Assembly: GCA_001898335.1 (NCBI GenBank)
Contig: MKTS01000003.1
Location: 434,001-498,000, forward strand
From: Mucilaginibacter sp. 44-25
GTDB lineage: Bacteria; Bacteroidota; Bacteroidia; Sphingobacteriales; Sphingobacteriaceae
Direction of reading: 5' to 3'
Length of the DNA: 64,000 nucleotides
The position numbers and the translations under genes are program-made. The notes below the pieces were generated by a model, which saw only the letters and a list, made by a program, of their open reading frames with translations, ran no database searches and was not told where the DNA came from. Position 1 is the first letter of the stretch. Every line of letters begins with the position of its first letter. Shown here piece after piece: positions 1 through 9,349 of this stretch.

Positions 1-2
1 AG

Positions 3-746
3 CGACAAAGCAATGCCGATGAAGTACTTGCTGATGTGTATAAACTGGTTGATGGGCTTTTACAAACAAGTGAAGTTGCTGCCATCGGTATAGGTGTCCC
101 CAGCATGGTTAATGTAAATGAGGGAATTGTATACGATGTGGTAAACATTCCCGCGTGGAAAGAAGTGCCTTTAAAAAGGCTATTAGAACAACGTTTTGGG
201 TTGCCGGTGTATGTGAATAATGATGCAAACTGTTTTGCCGCCGGTGAATATTACTATGGTAAGGGCGTTGGCTTTAATTCAATGGTTGGCTTAACGCTTG
301 GTACCGGCCTGGGTGCGGGCGTTATTATAAATAAGCAATTATACGAGGGCTATAACTGTGGCGCAGGCGAATTTGGCTTGCTGCCTTATGCCGATAGCGT
401 TCTGGATGAATATGCCAGCGGCTCGTTCTTTACTTTGAAAAACAACATTGACGGAAAACTCGCATACGGGCGGGCTTGTGAAGGCGATACCGGGGCTTTA
501 GCTTTATACCGGCAATTTGGAAAGAATCTGGGGCATGCCATTAAAATGGTGATGTATACCTTCGATCCCGGACTCATTGTACTGGGTGGCTCGGTACGTG
601 TTGCCTATGATTATTTTAAAGACAGTATGTGGGAGGAGATAAGGACCTATGTTTACCCAGCCGCGGTTAAACGTTTAAAGATAGAAGTATCCGCTTTAGA
701 AAACAGCGGTATATTAGGTGCCGCCGCATTGCCTTTAATAAAGTAA
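3..746 (+). CDS. ROK family sugar kinase, 5' end outside the window
   Basis: Predicted sugar kinase of the ROK family (glucokinase, N-acetylhexosamine kinase and NagC-like group), which phosphorylates a hexose with ATP in the cytoplasm. The frame is open from the first bases with no stop, so the N-terminal ATP-binding segment lies upstream of the window; the GTG at 36 is internal. Visible are GIGVPSMVN, the catalytic-Asp segment NNDANCFAAGE and the glycine-rich LGTGLGAGVI. The usual zinc loop (CxCGxxGC) between GEFG and the YASG motif is missing: GEFG is followed directly by a short linker and DEYASGSFF. Such zinc-less ROK proteins may still be kinases. It is followed after 9 bp by an NTF2-like gene. 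Substrate unknown; glucose is plausible because a starch locus lies nearby on the other strand. Confidence 0.85.
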   Translation, partial: RQSNADEVLADVYKLVDGLLQTSEVAAIGIGVPSMVNVNEGIVYDVVNIPAWKEVPLKRLLEQRFGLPVYVNNDANCFAAGEYYYGKGVGFNSMVGLTLGTGLGAGVIINKQLYEGYNCGAGEFGLLPYADSVLDEYASGSFFTLKNNIDGKLAYGRACEGDTGALALYRQFGKNLGHAIKMVMYTFDPGLIVLGGSVRVAYDYFKDSMWEEIRTYVYPAAVKRLKIEVSALENSGILGAAALPLIK

Positions 747-755
747 ATAATAAAT

Positions 756-1133
756 ATGGAAGAAAGAGAAAAGATCATCTCAAATTATATTAATGCCTAT
801 AACGCATTTGATACTGACGGAATGGCAGTTGACATGGCTGAAGATATATATTTTGAAAACATTTCTAACGGGGAGCCGACGATGGTTTTAAATGGCATAG
901 AAGCTTTTAAAGAGCAGGCTTGTAAGATTAAAGATTACTTTACCGAACGCAGGCAAACCATCACCTCGATCAAACATCAGGAAAATGAAAGTGATGTTTC
1001 CATTAGTTATCATGCGGTTTTAGCCATTGATATACCCGGCGGACCTCAAAAAGGAGCGGTTTTGGAGCTTTCCGGTAGGTCGGTGTTTGTATTTAACGGC
1101 AATAAGATCGTTAGGTTAACAGATATTAGTTAA
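756..1133 (+). CDS. NTF2-like / SnoaL-like small protein
   Basis: A 125-residue protein with the pattern of the nuclear-transport-factor-2 superfamily: an N-terminal helix pair (EREKIISNYINAYNAFD) followed by strands, including a C-terminal FVFNGNKIVRL segment typical of SnoaL-like polyketide cyclases and ester isomerases. These proteins form cone-shaped dimers with a hydrophobic pocket; many have no known reaction. There is no signal peptide, so it should be cytoplasmic. The start codon lies 9 bp after the ROK stop, so the two genes are probably co-transcribed. Function cannot be assigned from sequence. Family call moderately sure. Confidence 0.7.
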   Translation: MEEREKIISNYINAYNAFDTDGMAVDMAEDIYFENISNGEPTMVLNGIEAFKEQACKIKDYFTERRQTITSIKHQENESDVSISYHAVLAIDIPGGPQKGAVLELSGRSVFVFNGNKIVRLTDIS

Positions 1134-1204
1134 GGCCTTAGCATCCGCCTATATCCATTAGTGGAATACTTTTTGAAACGGGATAAATATAACTATTGAA
1201 AGAT

Positions 1205-1921
1205 ATGATGAGTTTATTATTCATTCCGTATAATGCAGCATGGCTGCTCATGATCGTGATAGCCCTGGGCAGTTTTGTGGTACAATGGCGTTTCAGGAAC
1301 AAGTTTAAGGAATATGCGGAAATGCCGTTACTTTCGGGCATGTCTGGTCGTGAAGTGGCCGAGCGCATGCTTCAAGACCATGGCATTTATGACGTGCAGG
1401 TAATTTCTGTTGAAGGCCAGCTAACCGACCATTACAATCCGGAAAATAAAACAGTAAACCTTAGTCCGGATGTGTATAACAGCCGTAGCGTGGCCGCGGC
1501 GGCGGTTGCCGCTCACGAGTGTGGCCATGCCGTACAACACGCGCGGGCCTACAGCTGGCTTAGTTTCCGCTCTGCTATGGTACCGGTGGTAAATGTAGCA
1601 TCAACCCTTACGCAATGGACATTGATGATCGGGATTATGCTGTTATTCTTTACCCATAACCCTTTTGTGTTAGCCATAGGGGTGGGTGCCCTGGCGTTGG
1701 TAACGTTGTTCAGCTTTATTACCCTGCCTGTAGAGTTTGATGCCAGTAACAGGGCCTTAGCCTGGTTGAATAACAACTATTCGGTAATGCAAACTCGCCA
1801 GGAACATGAGCAGGCTAAAGACGCACTTTGGTGGGCAGCCATGACATACGTGGTAGCCGCGCTTAGCGCATTGGCTACTTTGGTTTATTATGCATCGTTC
1901 CTGTTCAACAGACGCAATTAA
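1205..1921 (+). CDS. membrane zinc metallopeptidase, YugP family
   Basis: Putative integral-membrane zinc peptidase of the YugP (Zn_peptidase_2) family. The zinc motif is visible as AAHECGHAVQH (HExxH type) near residue 100, preceded by a conserved patch (SGREVAERML) and VNLSPDVYNSRSVAA. One hydrophobic segment at the N-terminus and two or three after the motif (LMIGIMLLFF, LAIGVGALALVTLF, and a C-terminal one) anchor it in the inner membrane. The length of about 238 residues is normal for the family. A TTG at 1196 is also in frame, but ATG at 1205 or 1208 is the more natural start. Substrate unknown. A strong bidirectional hairpin follows the gene. Confidence 0.85.
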   Translation: MMSLLFIPYNAAWLLMIVIALGSFVVQWRFRNKFKEYAEMPLLSGMSGREVAERMLQDHGIYDVQVISVEGQLTDHYNPENKTVNLSPDVYNSRSVAAAAVAAHECGHAVQHARAYSWLSFRSAMVPVVNVASTLTQWTLMIGIMLLFFTHNPFVLAIGVGALALVTLFSFITLPVEFDASNRALAWLNNNYSVMQTRQEHEQAKDALWWAAMTYVVAALSALATLVYYASFLFNRRN

Positions 1922-1960
1922 GCGCTGTTTTATTTTAGTAATACAACCACGTATAAGTTT

Positions 1961-1998
1961 ATAACAATAAAAGTCTCCGAGGAGGCTTTTATTGTTAT
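1961..1998. terminator. bidirectional Rho-independent terminator
   Basis: Hairpin with 18-nt arms (1961-1978 and 1981-1998, one G:T wobble) and a 2-nt spacer, A-rich on the left and T-rich on the right. It lies between the convergent zinc peptidase and amylase genes and should stop transcription from both sides. Confidence 0.9.
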
Positions 1999-2046
1999 AT
2001 AAGCTTTTTACCAGCTGCGCTTAGAGGCTGGATAATAGAATACTAA

Positions 2047-3966
2047 TTATTTCAGCGCTTTGCTGCTATAAATGTGATACTCGCCCGGAGCATATGTTGT
2101 TGCGAACGGCGTGGTAACATTTACTGTAGTTCCGGACATGTAATCATACCAGGTGCCCGCGCTCGGGAAGGCTATTGTAGCTGCCTGGCTGTTTACATCA
2201 AAATTACCTGCTACAACCACATTGGTACCATCGGCACCTGTGAGGCTGGCGGTTTTAATAGAGCCCGACGAGCTATAAGTAATATTTGATGTTGCAAAAA
2301 CCGGATTATTGATCTTCATACTGATCAGTTTAGAAAAAGTAGCATAAAGCTTATGGCGCTGCGGGTCATTATTGTATTCCCAATGAAGCGGTTTTTCGCC
2401 GGTGCGGCCATTCACATCAATAGAGATGTCATAACCCACTTCGCCAAACTGCCAAACCATTTTCGGGCCCGGCGCGGTAAATAAAAAGGCTGCCGCGGCT
2501 TCCTGCCGGGCCAGGGCTGTAGCCAGTGTTTTAACGTTGTAGCCGTTGGCTCCGCTGCTGTTACCATAAGTAATGTTTTTAAACATAAGGCGCTCCTCAT
2601 CGTGGCTTTCCATATAGCTTACAATATTATCAGGCTGGGTAAAGCCGCTATGATTGCTAAAGTATAACCGCGAGAAATTGGAAGTGGGTACATAACCCAT
2701 TGTTGCCTCGTTAAAATTATAATTAAGGTTATTCCACAGCATCATGCCATTATCTGAGAGCTCTTTCTCTTCGCGGTCGCCGCCAAAAAACTCCAGTATG
2801 GTGTAAAAGTTATTGTTATCTATACTATTGATAAAGTTCTTATAATCATTCCAGATGGCTACACGGCTGGCATCATATGCGGCAAAAGAAGCGTCATCCG
2901 TGCTTAGCGTTTGGGTAAAGCCTTTGGCAAGGTCAAAGCGGTAACCATCAATATGGTATTGCTGCATATAAAACTTCATTACATTTTTGGCGAAGTATTT
3001 AGTGGCCGCGCTTTGGTGGTTAAAATCGTAACCTACATTGTATGGGTGCCTTGGGTCAACATTAAACCAGGGATTGGTACTTAAAGGCTTCTGGGTTGTT
3101 TTATCGAAGTACAATTGTACCATAGGCGACTGACCGAAAGAATGGTTAAGTACCATATCCAGTATCACGGCCATACCGCGGGCATGGCAGGCATCTATCA
3201 GCGCTTTGAGGTCGTTTTTGGTGCCATAGTATTTATCAACCGCAAAGTAGAACGAAGGATTGTAGCCCCATGAAGAATTGCCTTCAAACTCGTTTACCGG
3301 CATCAGTTCAACAGCGTTTACACCCAGGTTGCTCAGATAATTGAGGGTATCAGCAATGGTTTTGTAAGAGTGTGTACCCACAAAATCACGCACATGCAAC
3401 TCATATATTACCAGTTTATTTTTATCCGGGCGGGTAAAGTTCGGGTACTTCCAGGTGTAAGTTGGCTGGTTCGCCTGCATTACGCTAACAATACCTGTTT
3501 GGCCAGCCGGGTAAGCTTTTAAGTTAGGATAAACTGATGCCGGTATGTATTTATCATTATCCGGATCAAGGATTTTTTCGCAATACGGGTCGGCAATTTT
3601 TAAGGTGCCATCCGCAAGGTATTGGTAAGCGTATTCTTTGTTAGGGTCCAGGTTATCTATTTGTACCCACCAATTATTTCCATCTGGTGTAACGGTCATG
3701 GCTGTTGGTGCCCAGTTATTAAACTCGCCAATTACCGCCATGGATGTTTTGCCAGGCGCGTAAATGTTAAAAATGGCTGATGTACCTGAGTTAATATACG
3801 TAACGCCGTCCCCTGCGCCTGATGGCAACGGTTTGCCGTTAGGTATAGTAACCCCACCGCCACCGCCTGTATTGGTAGGTGTTGAGGGATCAATGTTTTT
3901 TTTGCTGCAACTTGCCGTTCCTAATAGCAGGGCAATGATCCCGGTAAATAAAATGATTCTTCTCAT
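2047..3966 (-). CDS. GH13 alpha-amylase, surface lipoprotein with CBM48-like domain
   Basis: Predicted outer-membrane-anchored alpha-amylase (639 aa), the SusG role in this starch locus. Residues 1-20 form a lipoprotein signal ending GTASC with Cys20, followed by a Gly-rich linker. Residues ~60-150 look like a CBM48/E-set domain (IYAPGKTSMAVIGEFNNW). The GH13 barrel begins at about 185 (IYELHVRDF). Conserved regions are visible: region I ILDMVLNH (D270, H275), region II GYRFDLA (nucleophile D345), region III ILEFFG (acid E392) and region IV ESHDEE (H455-D456). A C-terminal beta domain follows. It should hydrolyse alpha-1,4 glucan outside the cell. It is the last gene of the operon, 42 bp after pullulanase. 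Unlike classical SusG it carries an N-terminal CBM48-like module, so branched maltodextrin may be its substrate. Confidence 0.9.
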   Translation of the reverse strand: MRRIILFTGIIALLLGTASCSKKNIDPSTPTNTGGGGGVTIPNGKPLPSGAGDGVTYINSGTSAIFNIYAPGKTSMAVIGEFNNWAPTAMTVTPDGNNWWVQIDNLDPNKEYAYQYLADGTLKIADPYCEKILDPDNDKYIPASVYPNLKAYPAGQTGIVSVMQANQPTYTWKYPNFTRPDKNKLVIYELHVRDFVGTHSYKTIADTLNYLSNLGVNAVELMPVNEFEGNSSWGYNPSFYFAVDKYYGTKNDLKALIDACHARGMAVILDMVLNHSFGQSPMVQLYFDKTTQKPLSTNPWFNVDPRHPYNVGYDFNHQSAATKYFAKNVMKFYMQQYHIDGYRFDLAKGFTQTLSTDDASFAAYDASRVAIWNDYKNFINSIDNNNFYTILEFFGGDREEKELSDNGMMLWNNLNYNFNEATMGYVPTSNFSRLYFSNHSGFTQPDNIVSYMESHDEERLMFKNITYGNSSGANGYNVKTLATALARQEAAAAFLFTAPGPKMVWQFGEVGYDISIDVNGRTGEKPLHWEYNNDPQRHKLYATFSKLISMKINNPVFATSNITYSSSGSIKTASLTGADGTNVVVAGNFDVNSQAATIAFPSAGTWYDYMSGTTVNVTTPFATTYAPGEYHIYSSKALK

Positions 3967-4008
3967 GTCCTGGTTATGTTTTTTAGCGTGATGTTTCTCT
4001 ATAAATTT

Positions 4009-5979
4009 TTACTGATATAAAATATATGCGGTAGTTGCAGGTACACTAATGGTTTGCGTGCTGGTACCCAACCCAAGTTCGTTCACCTTATCGCCGTTTG
4101 CAGCTATCGTCCATTTACCTCCGGGCAGATTAATTTCACTGGCAGAAGTATTTCCGTTCAGTATCACCAAAATGTTTTTCCATTTATCGCCATTAGCGTT
4201 CCCTGTTAAGCTAAAGGCGATCAGGTCGTTATCGTTAGTTTGGTTAAATTTCAAATGCTGCTGAACCATTTCGGCAGTAGGCATCCTAAATGCCGGATGA
4301 TTTTTGCGTAGCGCAATTAGCCCTTTGTAATAATTGTAAACTTGCCTGTATTGCGCCTTGCGGTGCCAGACTATCTGGTTAATACTATCCGGTGACTTGT
4401 ATGAATTAGCGACACCCTTTTTAGTGCGTAAAAATTCGGCACCCGAATGTAAAAAAGCAACACCCTGAGCGGTAAGCACCGCTGTTTGGCTTAGTTTGTC
4501 CATTTTAATGAGCTGCTCTTCTGTAGCATCAGGGTTGGCTATTTTCAGGCGGTCAAACAAGGTATTATCATCATGGCACGATACATAATCAATAGCTTGT
4601 GATGGTTGTGCCGCCCATGGGGCTTTTGAATAGTTTACCTCCGTATAATTGATCTGCGGATGTTGTACCGAGCCGGCAATACCAAATTTTACGCTTTCGG
4701 CTGTCCCGGGCTGTCCACTTACAAATCCTTTTGATTTCACATCGCTAAAACCACCTTTTAAGCCATCGCGCATATCATCGCCAAACGCGGCTATTTGATG
4801 GAGCTGATAGGTATGGGCCTTTGTGGCACGCAGGTTTTCAGGCAAGGCACTTTCGCCGGCTGTCCAGCCCTCTCCGTAAATAAATATCGAGGGGTCGTAT
4901 TTGTGCAGGGCATCGCTCAGGGCGTTCATCGTAGCTATATCGTGTATACCCATCAAGTCAAACCTAAAACCATCTATATGATATTCTTTAGCCCAGTACA
5001 ATACTGACTCTATCATAAATTTACGCATCATAGGCTGCTCTGAGGCTGTTTCATTGCCGCAGCCTGTACCGTTTGCATACTGGCCCAAAGCCGTTTTACG
5101 ATAAAAATAGCCGGGTACAAACTGATTAAATACGGAGTTTTCGGTGTCGCTGGTATGGTTATATACTACATCGAGCACCACGCGCAAGCCGTTGGCATGC
5201 ATAGCCTGTACCATTTGCTTAAACTCGCTGATGCGTACATTGCCGTCATACGCGTTAGTAGCATAGCTACCTTCAGGAACGTTGTAATTCTGTGGGTCGT
5301 AGCCCCAGTTATATTGGCCTTTGGACGGTTTGGTTTCATCAATGGATGCAAAGTCAAAAGAAGGCAGCAAATGTACATGCGTTGCACCCAGTTCTTTAAT
5401 ATGGCTAAGCCCGGTGGTTAAACCATCGGGGCTTTTGGTGCCAACTTCTGCAAGGCCCAGGAACTTTCCTTTATGTTTAATGCCGGAGTTAGGGTCCACA
5501 GAAATATCGCGTACATGGGTTTCATATATAACGATATCTGTAAAGTTTTTTAAGGCGGGCTTTTTATCATTTGCCCAGCCGCCGGGATTGGTTTGCGCAA
5601 GGTTAACTACCATGCCTCTTTTGCCGTTTACACCAACCGCTTTAGCATACATATCCGGAGCTTCTTGCAGCCATTTGCCATTCTGCATTACCTGAAAAGT
5701 GTAGTACCGGTTTTTAATATTCCCGGGGATGCTAACGGCCCACGTTCCATTATCCTTCCTGGTCAGATCGATAGTCTTTAAGGCGGTGCCGCCTTCCCCA
5801 TTGGCATATAAACGTAACTTAACAGCAGACGCGCCGGGTGCCCAAACTTTAAATAAGGTTTTGGCAGGCGAGTAGGTAACGCCAAGGTCAGTGCCGTTAT
5901 ATACAGGATAACCAGTACCAGCTTCAGCAACAGAAGCAGCCCCGATCATAAATAATAGTAACGCGCTATAAAATTTCAT
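4009..5979 (-). CDS. pulA: type I pullulanase (GH13)
   Basis: Debranching enzyme that hydrolyses alpha-1,6 linkages in pullulan and limit dextrins. A Sec signal peptide (KFYSALLLFMIGAASVAEA, no lipobox) predicts export to the periplasm. An N-terminal CBM48 domain (FKVWAPGASAVKLRLY) precedes the GH13 barrel. Counting from an in-frame ATG at 6003, the type I signature YNWGYDP is at 231-237, region I VVLDVVYNH at 275-283, region II FRFDL with nucleophile D349, region III YGEGW with E378 and region IV SCHDDN with H477-D478. The ATG at 6003 directly abuts the upstream stop codon; the ATG at 5979 places the basic-hydrophobic signal at the N-terminus and is preferred (656 aa). The gene follows the MFS transporter without a gap, so the two are probably translationally coupled. 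Confidence 0.92.
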   Translation of the reverse strand: MKFYSALLLFMIGAASVAEAGTGYPVYNGTDLGVTYSPAKTLFKVWAPGASAVKLRLYANGEGGTALKTIDLTRKDNGTWAVSIPGNIKNRYYTFQVMQNGKWLQEAPDMYAKAVGVNGKRGMVVNLAQTNPGGWANDKKPALKNFTDIVIYETHVRDISVDPNSGIKHKGKFLGLAEVGTKSPDGLTTGLSHIKELGATHVHLLPSFDFASIDETKPSKGQYNWGYDPQNYNVPEGSYATNAYDGNVRISEFKQMVQAMHANGLRVVLDVVYNHTSDTENSVFNQFVPGYFYRKTALGQYANGTGCGNETASEQPMMRKFMIESVLYWAKEYHIDGFRFDLMGIHDIATMNALSDALHKYDPSIFIYGEGWTAGESALPENLRATKAHTYQLHQIAAFGDDMRDGLKGGFSDVKSKGFVSGQPGTAESVKFGIAGSVQHPQINYTEVNYSKAPWAAQPSQAIDYVSCHDDNTLFDRLKIANPDATEEQLIKMDKLSQTAVLTAQGVAFLHSGAEFLRTKKGVANSYKSPDSINQIVWHRKAQYRQVYNYYKGLIALRKNHPAFRMPTAEMVQQHLKFNQTNDNDLIAFSLTGNANGDKWKNILVILNGNTSASEINLPGGKWTIAANGDKVNELGLGTSTQTISVPATTAYILYQ

Positions 5980-6003
5980 CCCTCTCATCTGTAATTTTCC
6001 CAT

Positions 6004-7398
6004 CTACTTTTTAGCGTATTTAATATTTTTACCATCCTGCACATAGATCACCGAGATGGCCGCGCACAGCATAAAAATACCTGCAAGTACAAGGGCGTAT
6101 ATAGCCTGACCGCCAAACAGGTTTTTTACTACCCATCCGCCAAAAAAGCCATTTACTATTTGCGGAAATGTGATAAAGAAGTTGAAGATGCCCATGTAAA
6201 CGCCCATTTTTTTAGCCGGAATAGAACCCGAAAGGATAGCGTAAGGCATAGCCAGTATACTTGCCCATGCTAAGCCTATACCCACCATACTTAAGATGAG
6301 CATATTGGGGTTTTGGATAAAGAAGATGGATATTAAGCCAATGCCCCCTGCAATTAATGAAAAAGAGTGTGCCAGCTTGCGGCTGGTTGCCCGCGCAATG
6401 GCCGATAGAAAAAGCGCATAAATAGCCGATACGCCATTGTAAATACCAAACATCAGGGTAACCCAGTCGCCCGCTTTTGCGGCGTTTACGGAGGTGGTGT
6501 CTTTTAAATCGACATGGAAAATATGTGTGGCAATGGCCGGTGAAGCGAACACCCACATAGAGAATAATGCAAACCAGGAAAAGAACTGTACCAGCCCTAA
6601 CTGGCGCATGGCTATCGGCATGTTTTTAAAGTCATGAAAGATCTGGCCTAAACCGCGCTTGGGTTCTTCTTCTGCTTCTTCGGGGTGAAACCCGGCGTAC
6701 TCTGCCGGTGAGTATTCTTTGGTTCGTAAAACGGTCCATAACAGGCAAATAATCATTACCAGCGCGCCTACGTAAAACGAATAGGTAACATTTGGCTGCA
6801 CGTGGCCCGGCTGCGCTGTTTGCGTACCCATAAAATAGCTGATCACCCAGGGTAGTACTGACCCGGTTACCGCTCCAACACCTATGAGAAAGGTTTGTAC
6901 AGAAAAGCCCAGGCTTCGCTGACTATCGGGCAGGTTGTCGCCAATAAGTGCGCGGAAAGGCTCCATGGCCACGTTGAAAGAAGCATCCATGATCATTAAA
7001 ATACCTGCCCCTACCATTACCGGCGGTAAAAACATCAATACTGCCGAATTGGGAAGGAAAAATAGAGCGAGCGCGGATAAAATACCGCCTGTTAGGAAGT
7101 ATGGCTTACGACGGCCAAGGCGGTTCCAGGTACGGTCGCTATAATGGCCAATAATGGGCTGCACGATCATACCGGTGATAGGGGCCGCCAACCAAAATAG
7201 CGACAAATGTTCTACATCGGCCCCAAAGCTTTGTAATATGCGCGAGGCGTTACCATTTTGTAACGCAAAGCCAAATTGTATACCCAAAAAGCCGAAGCTC
7301 ATGTTAAAGATCTGCCAAAAGGTAAGCTTTGGCTTTTCTACAGCTTTTCGCGTACCAGCTAAAGGCTGTGTGGTGTTTTTATGCTCAGCGGCGATCAT
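6004..7398 (-). CDS. MFS sugar transporter, SLC45 / maltose permease type
   Basis: Inner-membrane major facilitator protein of 464 residues with about 12 hydrophobic segments. The motif after the second segment (GHYSDRTWNRLGRRKPYF) is the loop typical of SLC45-like sugar:proton symporters and of maltose permeases in Bacteroidota starch loci. It probably imports maltose, short maltodextrins or glucose released in the periplasm by the neighbouring GH13 enzymes. The start codon overlaps the stop of the upstream neopullulanase gene by 4 bp (ATGA type) and its stop abuts the pullulanase frame, which places it firmly in the same operon. Sugar specificity is inferred from context, not from motifs. 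Confidence 0.88.
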   Translation of the reverse strand: MIAAEHKNTTQPLAGTRKAVEKPKLTFWQIFNMSFGFLGIQFGFALQNGNASRILQSFGADVEHLSLFWLAAPITGMIVQPIIGHYSDRTWNRLGRRKPYFLTGGILSALALFFLPNSAVLMFLPPVMVGAGILMIMDASFNVAMEPFRALIGDNLPDSQRSLGFSVQTFLIGVGAVTGSVLPWVISYFMGTQTAQPGHVQPNVTYSFYVGALVMIICLLWTVLRTKEYSPAEYAGFHPEEAEEEPKRGLGQIFHDFKNMPIAMRQLGLVQFFSWFALFSMWVFASPAIATHIFHVDLKDTTSVNAAKAGDWVTLMFGIYNGVSAIYALFLSAIARATSRKLAHSFSLIAGGIGLISIFFIQNPNMLILSMVGIGLAWASILAMPYAILSGSIPAKKMGVYMGIFNFFITFPQIVNGFFGGWVVKNLFGGQAIYALVLAGIFMLCAAISVIYVQDGKNIKYAKK

Positions 7399-9248
7399 TT
7401 GCTTAATTCAATTATAAGGGTAGTTTTTGCTGGAATAAGCAATTGTTTAATGTTGCTTATTTTTTGCCCGGTAATTACATCTGTGCCGCTGTTAAAGCCC
7501 GCCATGCGTTCAGAAAAATAATCGGTATCTAAAGCGGATTCCTTTTCGCTGCCGTTGTAGGCTATCATAACGGTTTTCTTATCATCATACCTGAAATAGG
7601 TGTAGATACCATTGCGGGGAATATACTGCATCAGCTTGCCTGTTTGTAAGGCTGTTGTTCTTTTGCGGTAATTAGCCAGGGTTCGTATGTAGTTAAAGGC
7701 CTCATTTTCTTTTTTATCGCGGCCTTCGGCGGTAAACTTGTTCTTTTTATCGGCCTCCCAGCCACCCGGGAAATCTTCACGTACCAAACCGTCGGGGTTG
7801 GAATAGCCTTTGAGCAATATTTCATCGCCATAATACATTTGCGGCACTCCGCGCATGGTAAGCAACATAGCCATACCCGATTTAAACTTGGTAAAGTCCT
7901 CATTTACTATCGAATAAAAGCGGCTCATGTCATGGTTATCCAAAAAAACAGTGTTGCGGGTGGGGTCCTGGTACATAAAGTCCTGCGCAACAATGTTGTA
8001 TATCCTGTTTACGCCATCAGTCCAGCCTTCTTTGCCATTGAGCGCTTCCGCAATGGCATCTTTTATTTGGGCGTCGGTTATGCCTGGCAGCTGTGTGTCA
8101 AACCCACGGTTCACAGTATTTCCCTGGGTAAAGAACGCCTGGTTAGCTACAGACCACACCAGCGTTTCGCCAAATATGGACAGGCGCGGAAACTCCGCTT
8201 TTACTTTTTTTGACCAGTCGGCCATGTAAACAGCGTCGTTATACGGATAGGTGTCCAGGCGTAGGCCATCTATCCCCGCGTATTCTATCCACCAGATATG
8301 ATTTTGGGTAAGATAATTCTGCACGTAAGGGTTATTCTGGTTCAGATCGGCCATGCGCTTATCAAACCAGCCATCCAGCATTTGCTTTTTATCTGCCGCA
8401 GCACCATGCGGGTCCATCACTGCTGCATCACGGAAGTTAGAGTTGGTATATTTAGGCCACTGGTGTACCCAGCTTTTCATGGGTATGTCCTGTATCAGCC
8501 AGCTTTCGGTACCAATATGGTTATGCACCAGGTCTTTAATTACCTTCAAACCCATGGCATGGCATTTAGCCACGTAGCTTTTAAATAATTCGTTTGTGCC
8601 GTATCGAGGGTCTATTTTATAATAATCGGTAACCGCGTAACCGTGATAAGAGGCGTGCGGCTCGTTATTCTCTATTTCGGGCGTCATCCATATGGCGGTT
8701 ACTCCCAGGTCTTTTAAATAGTCGAGATGGTTGATCACCCCCTGTATATCGCCACCGTGGCGTGAATACATGGAGTCACGGTGTAAACCGGCTTCAAGCA
8801 TACCTTTAACCACATCGTTAGACGGGTCGCCGTTTGAAAAACGATCCGGCATTAGCAGGTAGATCAAGTCTTTGTTGGTTACGCCCTGCGCACCCTGCGC
8901 TGTGTTGCGCTGTTTAAGTTCATAATTATAAACCAAGTCTTTTTTACCGGTCTGTTTAAACGTAATAGGAAATTTTCCCGGCCGTGCAGCAGCGCTGATA
9001 GCAAGGTCAAGAAATAAGTAGTTGGTGTTTTCTACCTTATGTACTGCTGTTAACTTCACGCCGGCATAATTTAAGCTCGCCTGGCTTGCTCCAATTTTAT
9101 CGCCGTGTACAATTAGTTGTACTTTGGGGTTCTTAAAACCCACCCACCAAAAGGCAGGTTCCACTCTTTCTAAGGCCGGTAATTGTGCCAGCACGTATTG
9201 TGATAACAGCAAAAGGGCCAGGGTAATTTTTAGCTTCGGTCTTGTCAT
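7395..9248 (-). CDS. SusA-like neopullulanase / cyclomaltodextrinase (GH13)
   Basis: Predicted periplasmic GH13 enzyme (617 aa) that degrades maltodextrins, cyclodextrins or pullulan. Residues 1-21 are a Sec signal. An N-terminal Ig-like domain (VEPAFWWVGFKNPKVQLIVHG) typical of cyclomaltodextrinase and SusA precedes the barrel, which opens with IYLLMPDRFSNGDPSND (calcium-binding loop). Catalytic regions are visible: II GLRLDTY with nucleophile D332, III FGETLVW with E361, and IV FLDNHDMSRF with H439-D440. A C-terminal cyclomaltodextrinase-type beta domain follows. It corresponds to SusA of Bacteroides. It is the first gene downstream of the hairpin separating it from susE and overlaps the MFS gene by 4 bp. 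Confidence 0.92.
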   Translation of the reverse strand: MTRPKLKITLALLLLSQYVLAQLPALERVEPAFWWVGFKNPKVQLIVHGDKIGASQASLNYAGVKLTAVHKVENTNYLFLDLAISAAARPGKFPITFKQTGKKDLVYNYELKQRNTAQGAQGVTNKDLIYLLMPDRFSNGDPSNDVVKGMLEAGLHRDSMYSRHGGDIQGVINHLDYLKDLGVTAIWMTPEIENNEPHASYHGYAVTDYYKIDPRYGTNELFKSYVAKCHAMGLKVIKDLVHNHIGTESWLIQDIPMKSWVHQWPKYTNSNFRDAAVMDPHGAAADKKQMLDGWFDKRMADLNQNNPYVQNYLTQNHIWWIEYAGIDGLRLDTYPYNDAVYMADWSKKVKAEFPRLSIFGETLVWSVANQAFFTQGNTVNRGFDTQLPGITDAQIKDAIAEALNGKEGWTDGVNRIYNIVAQDFMYQDPTRNTVFLDNHDMSRFYSIVNEDFTKFKSGMAMLLTMRGVPQMYYGDEILLKGYSNPDGLVREDFPGGWEADKKNKFTAEGRDKKENEAFNYIRTLANYRKRTTALQTGKLMQYIPRNGIYTYFRYDDKKTVMIAYNGSEKESALDTDYFSERMAGFNSGTDVITGQKISNIKQLLIPAKTTLIIELSK

Positions 9249-9314
9249 TTTTTAATTCGTCTCTACCAATGATACCCGGAAACGGGTGTAAAAAAAGTAG
9301 GGGGGATAAAAAAG

Positions 9315-9341
9315 AAGCCGGTATGCCAACGCATACCGGCT
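9315..9341 (-). terminator. intra-operon terminator after susE
   Basis: Hairpin with 11-nt arms (9315-9325 and 9331-9341), 5-nt loop and, on the minus strand, a following T-rich run (9306-9314). It begins a few bases after the susE stop. It probably ends or attenuates the susCDE transcript so that the enzyme genes are read at a lower level or from their own promoter. Confidence 0.75.
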
Positions 9342-9349
9342 GTAGTATA

